Source: Petaurus breviceps papuanus (taxonomy: Eukaryota > Chordata > Mammalia > Diprotodontia > Petauridae). Taken from it: a stretch of DNA of 64,000 nt. Each line of letters opens with the position of its first letter. Within the stretch, counting starts at the first letter, position 1. The position numbers were made by a program, and so were the translations under genes. Shown piece by piece: positions 33,146 through 44,523 of this stretch. Where the stretch lies: positions 26,655,017 through 26,719,016 of the forward strand of contig JAMXIF010000048.1 of assembly GCA_028583685.1 (NCBI GenBank), written 5' to 3'. The notes below the pieces were generated by a model. The model was not told the DNA's origin. It ran no database searches and was given only the letters and a program-made list of their open reading frames with translations.

Positions 33146-34606
33146 CTCTAGGTTTTCATGAGAATTTTCATTCTGCTATGAATTACAGGGAAGAGAGAAG
33201 TTCAGCTCACAAACACTAGAAAAGCCTCTGTGTTGGTTTACATAGTGTCAGCCAAACTGCTTCCAGCTTGGGGAGGCAGTTAACCTAGGGGCACGGCCAC
33301 AGCTGGGCCACTTGTGTGGTCATTTACAGTCTCCACCATCTGCATCCCTGAGCACCCACGCCTTTTATGCTGTAAAACAAAAAATGCTCCCCTGCAACCA
33401 CCAAGCTCTGCTAATGACAAAGGAGTACTTTAACAGAGTGAAGGAAAAGACAATTAGCCTCTTTAATCTAAAGTGCTCATGCCCAGACATTTATAATGCT
33501 AGAGAGGTTCCAGGAAACAGGCACTTGGGAGACAGTAAGGCACTCTTCAAACATCTCAGTCAAGACACCCAGTTCCTACTATATAGCAACAGCTGTTTTC
33601 CTCCCTACCCCACAAATGAGGGTTCAGCTCAAGCTGGTCAGGGGAAGACAGAAGGCGGGGCAGGCTCAAACTCAGAGGAATAAAAACAGTCATGTGCCTG
33701 AAGGATGGTTTTATGTGGTTTCCACTGGGCCAGTGCCTCACACCCTCAACAGAAAGAGAAAGGCATTGTCTCTGGAAAAGTGGGGACTCCACTATTCGAC
33801 TTGGATGTTCCTCACTATGAGAGTATTCAAATTTCTGCCTGATTTGACCCTGGTCAACAAGAAGGACCAGTTGTTGCCACCTCCACCTCATGACAGAGAA
33901 AGAGAGGAAAGTTAAGCATGTCTAGTCGCATGCTCTGGATTTGGAAATAGTGCATTTCAAAATTCAGAGAAAGGACAAGGTAGAATCTTGTGACCTAAAT
34001 TCTTCAGAAGAAGTTGGACGAAGAGCATGGAAGAGTCCTTAAGAAGGACATTTTGATAACATAGATACAAAAGATTCTGATTAGGAAGAAACTAAATTAA
34101 GTTAGTTGTCTAGAGACAGAAGAGAAGTCCGGTGAACTCACCCACAAATGAGTAGATTTTTTTTTAAGTCATATACTGAACCAAAAAGCAAGGCTGGATA
34201 ACTGAAGATATAGAGCAGCATGGTCAGGAGCTCTGAAAGTCCATGTGAGCTAAGGCTGGCACGGAAATGTGAAGAACTCTGAACTAGGTTTTGCCTGCAA
34301 CTCAACTTCTGATGATTCTTTGATACTGACTCACAATTGATTCCAATCTGGCCCCTTTAGCTTCTGACCCTTGTGATGAGCACCCCATTTCCCTGGGATA
34401 TGACCTGTGGTGTTTTTTGTTTGTTTGCTCTAGCAAAACCAACTTAGATTCCTGTTCTTTCTGTGCTGCCTGAATCATGAAGTCTCAGCTCATACTATGG
34501 GAAACTTCCTCCCCTGAACCTCCACCATGATACACCCTGCCAATACACTCAAGAGAGGATCTATAAGAACTTGTCTCTATCTTGCTTCAGTATAGAGACA
34601 GCTTAC
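33146..34606. other. Intronic, mostly unique
   Basis: No repeat landmarks recognised across 33150-34560, unusually clean for this window. The open frames at 33312-33683 and 33496-33915 overlap in different frames and show no domain. Confidence 0.4.
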
Positions 34607-34717
34607 CTTAATCATCTGAGAGAGGTCACCGGCATCAGCCAGCTCCAGGACAATGTTTAGCTCACTCTCTTCGATGAAAGAGTCCAAATATTTAATGATA
34701 TTTGGGTGGTTCAGTTG
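34607..34717 (-). CDS. NEK6: NEK6 coding exon 4 (residues 100-136): beta4-beta5 and hinge
   Basis: 111 nt, 37 codons, phase 0; acceptor TTCTTTGCAG, donor AAG|GTAAGCTGTC. It encodes [10 protein letters not shown] through GDLSQMIK. Y109 corresponds to human Y108, the tyrosine known to point into the active site in the autoinhibited 'Tyr-down' state that NEK9 binding relieves. E124-L-A (residues 124-126) form the hinge. IEES replaces IEDN of human NEK6. LDSF at residues 110-113 is diagnostic of NEK6 against YASF in NEK7. Confidence 0.96.
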
Positions 34718-34864
34718 CTGCAAAGAAAAAAGTGAAAAACAGCAAAAAGTGAGGGGCACAGGATGCCAGGGGATGGGGTTTCAGAATCAGCAGAGGACAG
34801 AGCCTTAGAGACTTGGTTCAAAGACACTTTTGCAGTCCAGGAAAATGTTTGGACATCTTTTTAA

Positions 34865-35310
34865 ACCTAGTTCACACCCTTATTATCTATCCATCACCTG
34901 AACTACCATCATCACTTACTAACTGATCTCTCTCCAATCCATTCTCCCAACAGTACTCAAAATCACCTTTTTAAGGCACAGATCTGACCATGTATTTCTC
35001 CTGCTCAAGAATTTTCAGCAGCTCCTTACTGCCTGTGCAGTGTGGCATCCCAAGGCCTTCCAAATCTGACCCCAGACTACCTTTCCAGACTTATTTCACA
35101 CATGCTGGTTGTACTCTTGTGTTCCAGCCAAGCAGGCCTTGAACTTGGCATTCCATCTTCTGCCTGAATGATTTTGCAGAATGTTCCCAAGGTGTGGAAT
35201 GCATCCCCTCCTCACCTCTGTCTCTCAAATCTTCAGTTTCCTTCAAGGCTCAGCTTAGGTGTCCCCTCCCAGGAAAAGCCTTTCCTGCTGACTGCCTGAG
35301 TTGTTAGTGT
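34865..35310 (+). repeat. L2 LINE 3' part
   Basis: 'cacagatctgaccatgtatt', 'ctcctgctcaagaattttca', 'caaggctcagcttaggtgtc' in L2 order. It lies 148 bp upstream of exon 4 on the coding strand. Confidence 0.8.
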
Positions 35311-35319
35311 TCTCACACT

Positions 35320-36190
35320 CCAGACATCCAAAACAGAACTCGTTCTCTTCTCCCTCAAACCCATCCTTCTTTTGAGTTCTGATTACCGCTAAGGGTATGG
35401 CACTCACAGTTACCCAAGTGCCCTTCCCCAGTGACATCCCCGAGTCCTCATGCTTACACATCCCCCGGATACAATCGGTTGCCTCCAAACACCTCTGGCA
35501 TCTTGTTCCCCTTTCTTTACCCAAACAGTCCCCATCTCAGCTCAGCTTTACTTCTTCATCACTCCGTGGCTGGGCGACTGCACGAGGCTCCTACTGTTCT
35601 CCCCACCTCAAGGCTCTCTGCATTCCAATCTATCCTTCATACAGCTGCCAAAGTGATTTTCCTAAAGCCTGGGTCTGACCCTATTCAATAAATCCCAGTG
35701 TCTCCTCATCATCTCTGGATCAGATATAAACTCCAGCTTCACAGCCTGACCCTTTTTTATCTTACAAGACTTCTCAGATGCACCCAGCAGCCTAGCCAAA
35801 TAAACTTACTTGCTGTTCTTCACACATAACCCTCCATCTCTTGGTTCTAAGCTTTTGCACTTGACATCCCCCATGCTGCAATGCTCTTCCTTCTCATCTC
35901 CCATTCTAAGAATCCTTCACTTTTTTCAAGACTCAGAAAGTATTACCTTCTGCAAGAGGCCTTTCTTGGTCACCCCCAGTTACTAATGTCTTCCCTTTTA
36001 AGGGTTACCTTCTATCTACTCGGTGTATATGCCCATATAAGGTATATGCTGATTCTCTCATTAAAATGTAAGCTCCTTGGGGGGAGCTCCAAGAAAACTT
36101 CTGCTTTTTCTTTATATCCCTAGAATTCAGCACAGAGCTTTGCACGAGTAAGTATTTAATAAAAGCTTACTGTGTGACTGAAGTCACAGG
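35320..36190 (+). repeat. L2 LINE 3' part, second copy
   Basis: 'catccaaaacagaactcgtt', 'acagctgccaaagtgatttt', 'cccatgctgcaatgctcttc', 'aatgtaagctccttgggg' and terminal 'taataaaagcttactgtgtg'. Nearly complete L2 3' third. Confidence 0.85.
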
Positions 36191-36860
36191 ATAAATTAGC
36201 TGAAGAGTTGGGTCTCTTAAGTCCCAATCTAATTTTTTTAGGTAAATTTTATTTATTCTCAACTTAGCACCTATCAACACAATCATCCAAACACAAATAT
36301 AAATAAAAATTATCATACATAAAACTTTAAAAGCTCCAGTATTTATAGTCTGTCAAAAATATACACAGTAACTTTAACAAGCTGATAAGCAAAACATTCT
36401 GTCTGTTCCCCATCCCCTTCTGAACTTTTTCTTTTTTGTGTTTTAAATTTTGTTGTGGCCATGTTATTGTTATTGTTTTTGTGACATTGTGAAAGATATA
36501 TACATCTAAGTATATGCATGTATATGTGTGCATGTATGTATATATATATGTGTATATATTACTGTTCCGATTCTGTCTCTTTGCCCTCCATTACTTAGCC
36601 TAAGTCTTCCAACATAAATCCAGTGCATCCCCCACCCCCAAGTATATCAAATTAACTCTGACAAGAAGGGTCTGAGACAAGTAAATGGAGAGAAGCATAA
36701 GAATTTGAAGAATAAAAAAACCTTGTCAGTAACTTATCTCCCCCTACTCTAGGCAATATTTAGGAACCTGAACCCCCCATACTCACTTGGTAACAATATC
36801 CCACCAGTCTGTTCCTACCCATCCTTCCCTCTCCCCACCACATCATTACAAGGACCAGAG
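36191..36860. other. Intronic, AT-rich, with (TATG)n microsatellite
   Basis: 36498-36560 is an alternating tatgcatgtatatgtgtgc run. The rest is unassigned AT-rich sequence. Confidence 0.5.
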
Positions 36861-37430
36861 AAAGTTACCAACCACCTGAAAGGGCTTTTAGATAGACCAG
36901 TCAGTCTCACGAATTTGATAGATGAGGAACCTAAGACCCAAAGAGATACCAAATTTGACCAAGGAAGAAACCTAATTAATGGCAGAGACTGAATTTCCAG
37001 GACAACCTTCCTCCTATGCCATTCTGTTTCTATCTATGGTTGACTTAACTAGGACCTAGGTATGTATTCTTTTCCCTCCATAAGACTGTAAGCTCCATGA
37101 AGGCAGGTACCATTTCATTCTAAAACTTTTTATCTCTTCCAGTCACTTAATAAATGTTTGTCCAACTGAAGTGAATTTGAATGGAATCAAAATGTGTCAA
37201 ATTGAACTGAATGGAACTGACTTTGTATAAGATGTTTTCGCTTTCTAGGCCCCAGTTCTTCTGACTCAAAAGCCAGGACTTTTCTCACTGTACAACTGCT
37301 TCGGTTTCCTAATATGTAAACTGAAGGGATTAGACTCCATAATCACTATGCCCTCTTCCAGCTCTGACATTTTGCATTCTAACTTCTAACATCCATAGAT
37401 CTTCCAGCTCTAACATGCTATGTTATATGA
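36860..37430. repeat. Reversed MIR, L2 3' end, then MIR tail
   Basis: 36860-37030 reversed MIR ('gatagatgaggaacctaaga'). 37070-37170 plus L2 end ('actgtaagctccatgaaggc', 'cacttaataaatgtttgtcc'). 37300-37430 plus MIR tail ('cttccagctctgacattttg'). Confidence 0.6.
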
Positions 37431-37437
37431 TTCCAAG

Positions 37438-37489
37438 ACATCAGAAATTAATGTAATGCATCTACATCAGAAATTAACGTAATGCATCT
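37438..37489 (+). repeat. 26-bp tandem duplication
   Basis: Two adjacent 26-bp units beginning 'acatcagaaattaa' and ending 'gtaatgcatct', differing at one base (t/c). Confidence 0.95.
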
Positions 37490-37619
37490 CAGGAATAAAA
37501 ATCTAAGTCAGTAGGAAAATAGGATTCAATTTACATAAACTATTGTGTGAAAGAGGATCTTACAAAAAAAGCCACTTCTTTGGCCTGACATTTCTTTGGT
37601 CTGGGACCATCCCCATACA

Positions 37620-38005
37620 TCCCTTCAATGTCCTTGGGTTATTTAGACATAGCTGTAGCTACCACCAGCATGGGAGCTATCAATTAAGGAGAGAGATGAG
37701 TCGCAGGTATTGATTTGACAAGTTATTAGCTTCCCAGCAGCAAGGAAAGCGAGAGCCTACTGCTGACGCTGACAGAACTATGGAAACTGGTCCCTGCAAC
37801 TCTTCCCTTGTCTCCCAACAAGACCTTGAACAACTCTGCCCTGCGGCTCCTCAGGGGCCAGCCTCACACCTGCATCCAGTTATCTGAAATGCTGACCAGC
37901 ACAATGAAAAGGGGCTTCCCAAGTAGACACTGAGAACTTCCCTACGTCCTCTGTGATTGGCTCAGCTCCTCAGCAGCCCAATTCTCTCCATTGCCAGGAA
38001 GACCT
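37620..38005. other. Unique block, candidate conserved noncoding element
   Basis: Non-repeat; includes 'gagatgagtcgcaggtattg', 'gctgacgctgacagaactat' and 'ctgatttatccaactggctt' just beyond. No coding potential seen. Confidence 0.35.
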
Positions 38006-38144
38006 GTCATATTTTGTTGTGTCATTCACAGAAAGACCAATATACATTTGAAAGAAATGCCCTATAGGCAGCATTAACAAAGATATCCCCTGTGAATTGG
38101 CAATACAATCTGATTTATCCAACTGGCTTCTTAGCCTAGGCTGA

Positions 38145-38370
38145 GCTGTGGAAGTAGTAGAAAGAACATGGAACTCAAAGTCATAAAGTCTGGGTTCAAG
38201 TTCTATCTCCTATGAGCTGTATGGCCCCAACCAAATCACCAACCCTCTCTGAACCTCAGTTTCCTCATCTATAAAATGGGACAAATTATCCTTACCCTCC
38301 CAACCTTACAGGTTTGCTTATAACCCTAGAGGTTTTGTAAACAATAATGTGGCAAAGAAATGTGAGCATT
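38145..38370 (+). repeat. MIR SINE
   Basis: 'ctgggttcaagttctatctc', 'tgaacctcagtttcctcatc', 'caaccttacaggtttgctta' give a near full MIR. Confidence 0.8.
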
Positions 38371-38449
38371 GAGCACCATTTTATTTATCTCCATATGAAT
38401 AATATTGAGTGCAAGCTACCATTTGCTATCTCCATGAACAAGCAAGTAA

Positions 38450-38990
38450 CAATCTTTAGTCATCAGTTCCTTTATGTGTAAAATGAAGGGGTTGAACTAA
38501 ATTGCATCTGAGGTCCTTCCAGCTCCAAATTTGTGATCCTGTGATTCATTTAACACGGGGCGAAGGTGACCAAGAGACAGGGTGTGCAAAACAACAGAAA
38601 GCACAGTGGTCTCAGAATCAGAAGACCCGAGTTCAACTTCCAGGACTAACATTTACTAGCCGTGTGACTCCAGGCAAGTCACAGCCTCTCTCGGGCTCAG
38701 TGTCCTCTTCTGTAAGATGGAGATAATAATTGCACTACCTCTCAATCTCAAAGGGTTGTTATGAGGAAAGTCCTCAATTAATGCTAAAAACAGAGTAATA
38801 AAACTCTAAAAATGCTGCACGAAGGTAAACTACTATCACTCTCTTGGAAAGCACAAAGGAAAAGCACAGAATGTTAAAATGGGAAGGGATCTTAGAGGTC
38901 TAATTACCATCACCATCCATTCATGGAGGAGAAAACAGGGGGCTCAGTGGCTGCTCAGAACCAGGGCCAGGACCTGAACAAGAACTGGGA
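38450..38990. repeat. MIR remnants
   Basis: 38450-38540 MIR tail ('tgaggtccttccagctccaa'). 38575-38830 near-full MIR ('gaagacccgagttcaacttc', 'gtgtcctcttctgtaagatg'). 38870-38990 reversed piece. Confidence 0.7.
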
Positions 38991-38999
38991 GATATGGAT

Positions 39000-39555
39000 G
39001 GGCTGTCACATAGAACCCAGAAGGCCAGGTCCTTGTCCCCCCTTTCCTTTTCCTTTCTGTTGTGTTGTTTCTTCCACCCCTCCTGGCCTTAGGTTACCCA
39101 GGCCAGCTCTGCCAAACTTCTGGCCAATTAACAAGATGTAACTCCTCCAGAAAGAGAGGGATGGGGGGGGGGGGGAAGGGCGGCTAACAAAACAAAAAAA
39201 CCACAAAACAAAACAAAATCCTACTGAATATTCAAATATCTGTGTTCAGCCACAATGGAAAATAAATAAATAAGATGGGGAGAGAGTGCCTCAAACACAC
39301 ATCTAAAGCCCTGCTCAGCGACAAGAGCGGCCAAACCCTGCCCTCAGGCCTAAGCAGAGCCAAACATACATTTTTGATGTCCTCTGGGAAAGAGTATTTC
39401 AGAGCCAAGAGCACCTGTCACATTACATGCAGGACCCAAGAGGGGGAAGAAAATAAATCCATATGTATAAGGCAAGGATGGAGACTAGACCAGGATAGTG
39501 ATGGTTTGGTTTTATGTTGACATCGTTATTTTTTATTTCTAACTGGGGAAGAGAT
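39000..39555. other. Intronic, unassigned, with a G-homopolymer
   Basis: 39164-39176 is a run of about 13 G in an otherwise unique stretch; no repeat or exon seen. Confidence 0.45.
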
Positions 39556-39559
39556 TGAA

Positions 39560-39740
39560 ATAGCACAGGGTAGTAGAATGAAGACTGAAGGATTTGAGTT
39601 TGAATTCTAAGTTTTGCTAATTATTAGCTGTGAGACCACAGCTAAGTCGCCCAATCTCTCTGGGTTTCAATTTTTGCATCTGTAAAATGAAGGAATTGGA
39701 TCAGATGGTTTCTAAGGTCCTTTTCAGTTCTGGAGCCAAG
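39560..39740 (+). repeat. MIR SINE
   Basis: 'gaaggatttgagtttgaatt', 'aatttttgcatctgtaaaat', 'ggatcagatggtttctaagg'. Confidence 0.75.
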
Positions 39741-39869
39741 AAATTTGAGAATGGGATCCTTGGATCACCAACTGCTCTAGAGATAAATAAAGGATTTCTG
39801 CCCTTACAATGTAGATTATATGATACCTAAACCCATTAAAAAGCCACAGAAAGAGTAAAAGAATTTTTA

Positions 39870-40085
39870 AAATCATGAACCTCAGAGCTGGAAGCAAGCA
39901 CAAAAGGCACGTAGTCTAAACCTTGTCTAGGCATGAGTCCCAACTATATCCAGCCAGACAGTCATCCTGCTTCAATTTAAAGACCAGGGAGCTCACTGCC
40001 TTACAAAGCAGCTCATCCCACTTTTGGATAGCTCTGGTTATTACAAAGTGGGCTGTTGTTTATTTTCCCCCAGGTACTGAGCCCA
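39870..40085 (-). repeat. L3/CR1 3' end (reversed)
   Basis: 'cagggagctcactgccttac', 'cagctcatcccacttttgga', 'tagctctggttattacaaag' are reversed L3/CR1 3' landmarks. Confidence 0.75.
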
Positions 40086-40224
40086 ATCCTGACTTCTTTG
40101 GCACTTCTATCCAACAACTTTTATGATGTGACCCTACACAAGTCACTTCACTCTCTAAGTTTTATTCCTTACACTACTTACCTCGGAAGGTTGCTGCAAA
40201 GTTCCATAAAAAGAATCAGCATAC

Positions 40225-40640
40225 CTTAACAGAAAAATATTTGGCCTTGGAGTCAGAGGACTAGATTCAAATATCATCTGTGATACAGCCTAACTTTAGA
40301 AAATCACTTAACTTCCCGGAGCTTCAGTTTCCTCTTCTGCAAAGTGGGTGTGTGAGGGGATGGGGGTGGACTAGAAGGCTTCAGATCTACAATCCCCTGA
40401 AATGTGAGCTGATGTTGCCATTAATGATTTTTTTTTTCCACTAAGGCCCAGTCAGGTACCACCTGAACCATTTTCCTGATCCCCTAGATGACAGGATTGT
40501 TATTTTTATAACTATGAGACCCTGCATGAGTTTCATTCTCTGAGGAAAAGTTTCTTCCACTGATAAAATGGGGGTGATAATATTTGTATTACATCCCACA
40601 CAGGGCCACTGTGAGGATAAAATGTGCTAATTCATGGATG
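40225..40640 (+). repeat. MIR SINE and short MIR piece
   Basis: 40225-40420 ('cttcagtttcctcttctgca', 'tcagatctacaatcccctga'). 40545-40640 'ataaaatgggggtgataata', a second MIR end. Near exon 3 but not overlapping it. Confidence 0.65.
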
Positions 40641-40785
40641 TGGATATGCTTTGTACTCATGGAGTACTATTATAAATGTCAGCTCAAATATGTCAGACAT
40701 AGACTCATATGGGAGGAACACAGGCTCAGGGACATTCCCAGGGATAAATCAGAATATCCTAACACTTTGCATAAAAAAATCTTAC

Positions 40786-40848
40786 CTTTAAGAGGTCAAT
40801 CTCTTTAATGCAGTCTTGTCTGGCTTTGGCGTCCATCATTTCAAATAT
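40786..40848 (-). CDS. NEK6: NEK6 coding exon 3 (residues 79-99): helix C
   Basis: A 63-nt microexon of 21 codons, phase 0 at both ends: acceptor TTTTAAAG, donor AAG|GTAAGATTTT. It encodes IFEMMDAKARQDCIKEIDLL then K. It carries kinase helix C with the conserved glutamate E94 (human E93) that pairs with K75 in the active state. I92 and D96 agree with NEK7 (CIKEIDLLK), whereas human NEK6 has V and G (CVKEIGLLK), so this copy probably keeps the ancestral residues. The exon is too short to stand out in ORF scans and was found by splice phase and homology. Confidence 0.96.
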
Positions 40849-41234
40849 CTTTAAAAGAGACACAAAACACCTATTTTAGAAACCAGAGAGAATAATAGTA
40901 GATAGAAAAGATCACAGGTAGCTAGTACTTCACAGTTCACAAAGCCCTTTCATCCCGAGAGAGGCAATGTGCTGCGGTGGAAGGGGGCTTCAAAGCTCAG
41001 AAGACCAGGGTTTAAGTTCTATCTTGACATTTTCAGGAAAGTCATTGTTCTAGCCAACACTTCAAGACTATAAATTGCAGAGAAGGTACCAACCTTCACT
41101 GATAGAGAGTTTTCTAATTTGGGAGGTACCTATACCAATGAAATTAAAAGTCTAGTGCCTATCCCCATCTTCCCATCCTTGTGAGGCAGGCAGGGATAGG
41201 AATATTATTTCTGGTTTACAGATTAGTAAATAGA

Positions 41235-41471
41235 GGTGAGGGTAGCTAGATGGCTCAGTGGATAGAAGGCTGGGCTTGGAGTAAGGAAGACCTGAGTTCA
41301 AATTCAGCTTCAGATTAGCTATGTGACCTTGGGCAAGTCATCTAAACCTTTGTTTGCCATAATCCACTGGAGAAAAAAATGGCAAACCACTCCAGTTTCC
41401 TTGCCAAGAAAATCCCATGAATAGTATGGTCCACGGGGTCACAAAGAGTTGGACATGGCTGAACAACAAAC
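41235..41471 (-). repeat. Mar1/WSINE CORE-SINE (reversed)
   Basis: 'gggtagctagatggctcagt'...'cactccagtttccttgccaa'...'gagttggacatggctgaaca', full-length in reverse order. Confidence 0.88.
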
Positions 41472-41559
41472 TATGATTCAAATCTGTCATAGGTGGCATT
41501 TAATAAATCTATAAGAAATTGATGAATCTTTTGATTTCCAGGTCACTATTTTTTCTCAT

Positions 41560-41725
41560 AATAATAACAGTAGTAGCAGTTTACATTTACAAAGTGTAAA
41601 GTATAATAGAGTATACAGCGTAACAGGGTATTTGCCCAAGTTCACATGGTTTATAAGTGACTTTTAAGTGCCAGGGTTCAAATCCAGCTATTTTGACCTC
41701 AAGTGCAGGGCTATTTCAACTACCC
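41560..41725 (-). repeat. MIR SINE (reversed, weak)
   Basis: 'agtttacatttacaaagtgt' and 'tttgcccaagttcacatggt'. Confidence 0.55.
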
Positions 41726-41861
41726 TGGGCTGCCTTTCAAAAACTGTTTCCCAAAGTTTCTATACTATTTATAGCTAACAACAAAAGTTCAGAATTCTTT
41801 GAACCCAGCCCTCAAAATTTATTTCATCATACTCAAGAATGATAAGGAGACCAGAAACCAT

Positions 41862-42126
41862 ATGTCAGTCAGTTCAGTTTAGTCATTTTCAGCCATGCCT
41901 GACTCTCCATGACCCCATTTGGAGTTTTCTTAGCAAAGATACAGGAGTGCTTTAACATTTTCTACTCCAGCTCATTTTTACAAATGAGGAAACTGAGGCA
42001 AACAGAGTTTAGTGGTTTGCCCAGGGTCACACAGCTGAGGTCTGAAGCTAGATTTGAACTCCAGAAAAATGAGTCTTCCTGACTCCAGGCCTGGTATTTT
42101 ATCCACTGAACCACCTAGCTGCCCCT
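41862..42126 (+). repeat. Mar1/WSINE CORE-SINE
   Basis: Full length, from 'cagttcagtttagtcatttt' to 'ctgaaccacctagctgcccc'. Confidence 0.9.
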
Positions 42127-42264
42127 TATATGTAGGAATTGGTAAATCTATCATTAAAATCTGTAACTAAAACATCAAAATCATCCATCCTGTGTCAATT
42201 AAAAAACATCCGACTCTGTTTTCTTTTGCCCATTTAATTAAAAATGGCCATTTTTCTTACCCAA

Positions 42265-42380
42265 GTCTAATTCATAGAATTTTAGATCTGGAAGGGATCT
42301 CAGAAAACAGAATGTTAGACTGCAGGATGGGTCTCAGACTATGGAACGTTAGTGCACAGCACTGTAGAGCCCTGGGGCAC
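42265..42380 (-). repeat. SINE-tail tandem repeat (reversed)
   Basis: 'catagaattttagatctgga', 'cagaatgttagactgcagga' and 'ggaacgttagtgcacagc': three reversed units. Confidence 0.6.
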
Positions 42381-42754
42381 CCTTACTGATTGCCTCTTTT
42401 CTCAAACGCCCTTCTCCTAAAGGACACTACCAATGAAGGGGAAGTGACTTGTTCCCTAACTCCCAATCCAATGGTCTTTCAACTCCATCATATGCTTCTA
42501 CATGAGCTTTTAATTACCAGAGTAACAAGCATTAATATTCATTCCATAACCCTGTATGAGCAAATCAGGGGATTGTCAAAGCTCTGCTGAAGGATTAAAG
42601 GGAGATTTAGTTGAACAAAATGATGTTTAAATACGCTATATGTGCAGCAAGTGTGTTTCTCACTCATGACTCATATATGTGTGTTTATGAAACGCACAGA
42701 GAAGTATTTTCATTTTCTAAAAGGGAGTACAATGGAAAATTATTTTATTAGCAA

Positions 42755-42985
42755 TAATGATGATAGCTAGCTTGTATGTAGTATTTTAAGGTTTGCAAAG
42801 TGCTTTATAAGCATTATCTCATTTTATCCTCACAACAATCCTGGGAAGTTGATTAGCGCCTACTTGTTACTGTTGTTCCCATTTTGCACATGAGGAGACT
42901 GAGACGGAATTTAAGTCACTTGCCCAGGATTACACAGCTATTGAGTGTCTGTGGTCGAATTTTAACCCAGTGCTTCCTGACTCCC
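42755..42985 (-). repeat. MIR SINE (reversed)
   Basis: 'ggtttgcaaagtgctttata', 'ctcattttatcctcacaaca', 'cttgcccaggattacacagc'. Confidence 0.85.
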
Positions 42986-43074
42986 TGTTGAACACACTTT
43001 TTAGTGTGGCTCTGTTTTACTTAAACTTATGCTTACTTTGGCCCATGGTTTATTAAAAAGGAAAAAAAATCTTA

Positions 43075-43770
43075 AACTAAAACTGCTCTAACATCCCTTC
43101 TACAACAAACATTCTAGTCCTAACATTCCTTCTTTTGCTGTTGAGTTGTTTTCAATCATGTCTGATTTTCTATAACCCCACTTGGGGTTTTCTTGACAAA
43201 GACATTGGAGTGGTTTGCCATTCCCTTCACAAGCTCATTTTCATATGAGGAAACTGAGACAAACAGAGCTAAGTGACTTGCCCAGGGTCACAGAACTAGT
43301 AAGTGTCAAGGCCAGAATTGAACTCAGGAAGAGGAGTCTTCCTGACTCCAGCCTGGAGCTCTATGCACTATGGCATCACCTACCTGCCCAATATTCCTTC
43401 TAGCTCAAATACTATGGGCTCTTTAAGCTAACTTTCTATGTTCTAAGCTTTCCCAGCTCTTATGATCTAGGCAACATATTATGTTACAAGGTTCCCTTCA
43501 GCTCTTACATTCTATGTTCTAAAATTCCTTTCAGATATAATTAGTTTGTAATTCTAACTCACAATACCATAACTTCTCCTTTGTTGACAAAGTGCTGAGC
43601 TAAAAGGGTCTGCTCTAGGAAGGTATGTTTTATTTTCTCATGTTCATGACTATCCCTGACCCTCTATGTGCTAACACAGTATGTTCTAAGCTCCCATCCT
43701 GGTGTGACATTCTACATTCTCTGTGTAACCAATCTACATTCTTAGGTCTCTTCCTCAGTCCTGATGGTGA
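43075..43770 (+). repeat. SINE-tail tandem repeat array containing a Mar1
   Basis: Units 'ctgctctaacatcccttcta', 'ctaactttctatgttctaag', 'gctcttacattctatgttct' flank and follow the Mar1 at 43131-43388; more units at 43655-43760 ('ctaacacagtatgttctaag'). Confidence 0.7.
43131..43388 (+). repeat. Mar1/WSINE CORE-SINE
   Basis: 'tgctgttgagttgttttcaa'...'cacttggggttttcttgaca'...'gaagaggagtcttcctgact'; inserted in the tail-repeat array. Confidence 0.88.
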
Positions 43771-43949
43771 CACAATTCTGAGTAAGCACATGCTGAAGGG
43801 GCAGGTTTGAAGGGAGGCTGAACTCAAAATGAGAATTTAAATAATTTCCTTTATAACAATGCAGTGAAGGGATCCCAGGGAAGATGACAATTTCTAGAAT
43901 TACCAATTACTAAGGATTACCTCAAGAGACATGAAAATTTAGAGAGTAA

Positions 43950-44035
43950 TGGAGTCTCAGGTTTGAACCTCAGAGATGACCTTGTCCACCTCCAAGGTCA
44001 TACAGAAACTCCTCCTTTGGACAGGTGTTAATCAA
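43950..44035 (-). repeat. L3/CR1 3' scrap (reversed)
   Basis: 'ctcagagatgaccttgtcca' and 'cagaaactcctcctttggac'. Confidence 0.45.
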
Positions 44036-44209
44036 ACCTCTGATTTTACATGTCCAAGGACAATTCCAAGTTGAGACATAATCAAAGTTGGGAGGTTCTT
44101 CAATATGCCCAGTACAATATTAAAGGGAAATCCTTTTTGGGGGGGGGCAAGTAGACAGAAACAGTGGGTATGAGGAGGAGAAAGAAGTATCAATCCTAAA
44201 AATGTTTAC

Positions 44210-44350
44210 CTGGACTTTCTTCAGAGCAACAGTTTTCCTGTCCAAGAGACAAGTTGCTTTGTAAACTTCACTAAACTGCCCTCGGCCTATCTTCTTTTCT
44301 ATCTGGAAGTCAGCTAAGGTACAGCGATAGGGGAACGAAGTCAAATGTCT
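44210..44350 (-). CDS. NEK6: NEK6 coding exon 2 (residues 32-78): glycine loop and ATP lysine
   Basis: 141 nt, phase 0 at both ends; acceptor CTCAAACAG, donor CAG|GTAAACATT. It encodes 47 residues starting RHLTSFPYRCTLADF and ending VALKKVQ. The glycine-rich loop I-G-R-G-Q-F-S-E-V is at residues 52-60. The ATP-anchoring lysine of the A-x-K motif is K75 (human K74), followed by K76. From TLADF on, this matches human NEK6 almost residue for residue (human SLADF), as expected for the first two strands of the N-lobe. The segment before it (HLTSFPY against human HPNTLSF) is variable. Confidence 0.96.
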
Positions 44351-44523
44351 CTGTTTGAGAAAGAGGGAAAAAAAAGGAATGAGTGAACCAACCTGACAGA
44401 GATTCCCAACTCCATCACATCAGGCAAGTCCTGTCTAGGTGACTCATTCGCTCAGGAGGAAGCCAATGTCACTCTTCACATGAGCCTGACAGGTGTACGC
44501 CCTTGGTCAAGAAAGAGAGGCTG

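Noticed and set aside
33312-33915. Two overlapping frames of 123 and 139 codons
   Set aside because: Overlap in different frames with no domain; an opposite-strand frame of 111 codons covers the same place.
34577-34759. Apparent 60-codon gene start with Met before [10 protein letters not shown]
   Set aside because: The extra residues at both ends are intron read-through; the true exon is 34607-34717 by splice sites and phase.
16164-44350. NEK7 instead of NEK6
   Set aside because: [25 protein letters not shown] and the LCH/PDPQ N-terminus match NEK6; only single residues agree with NEK7.
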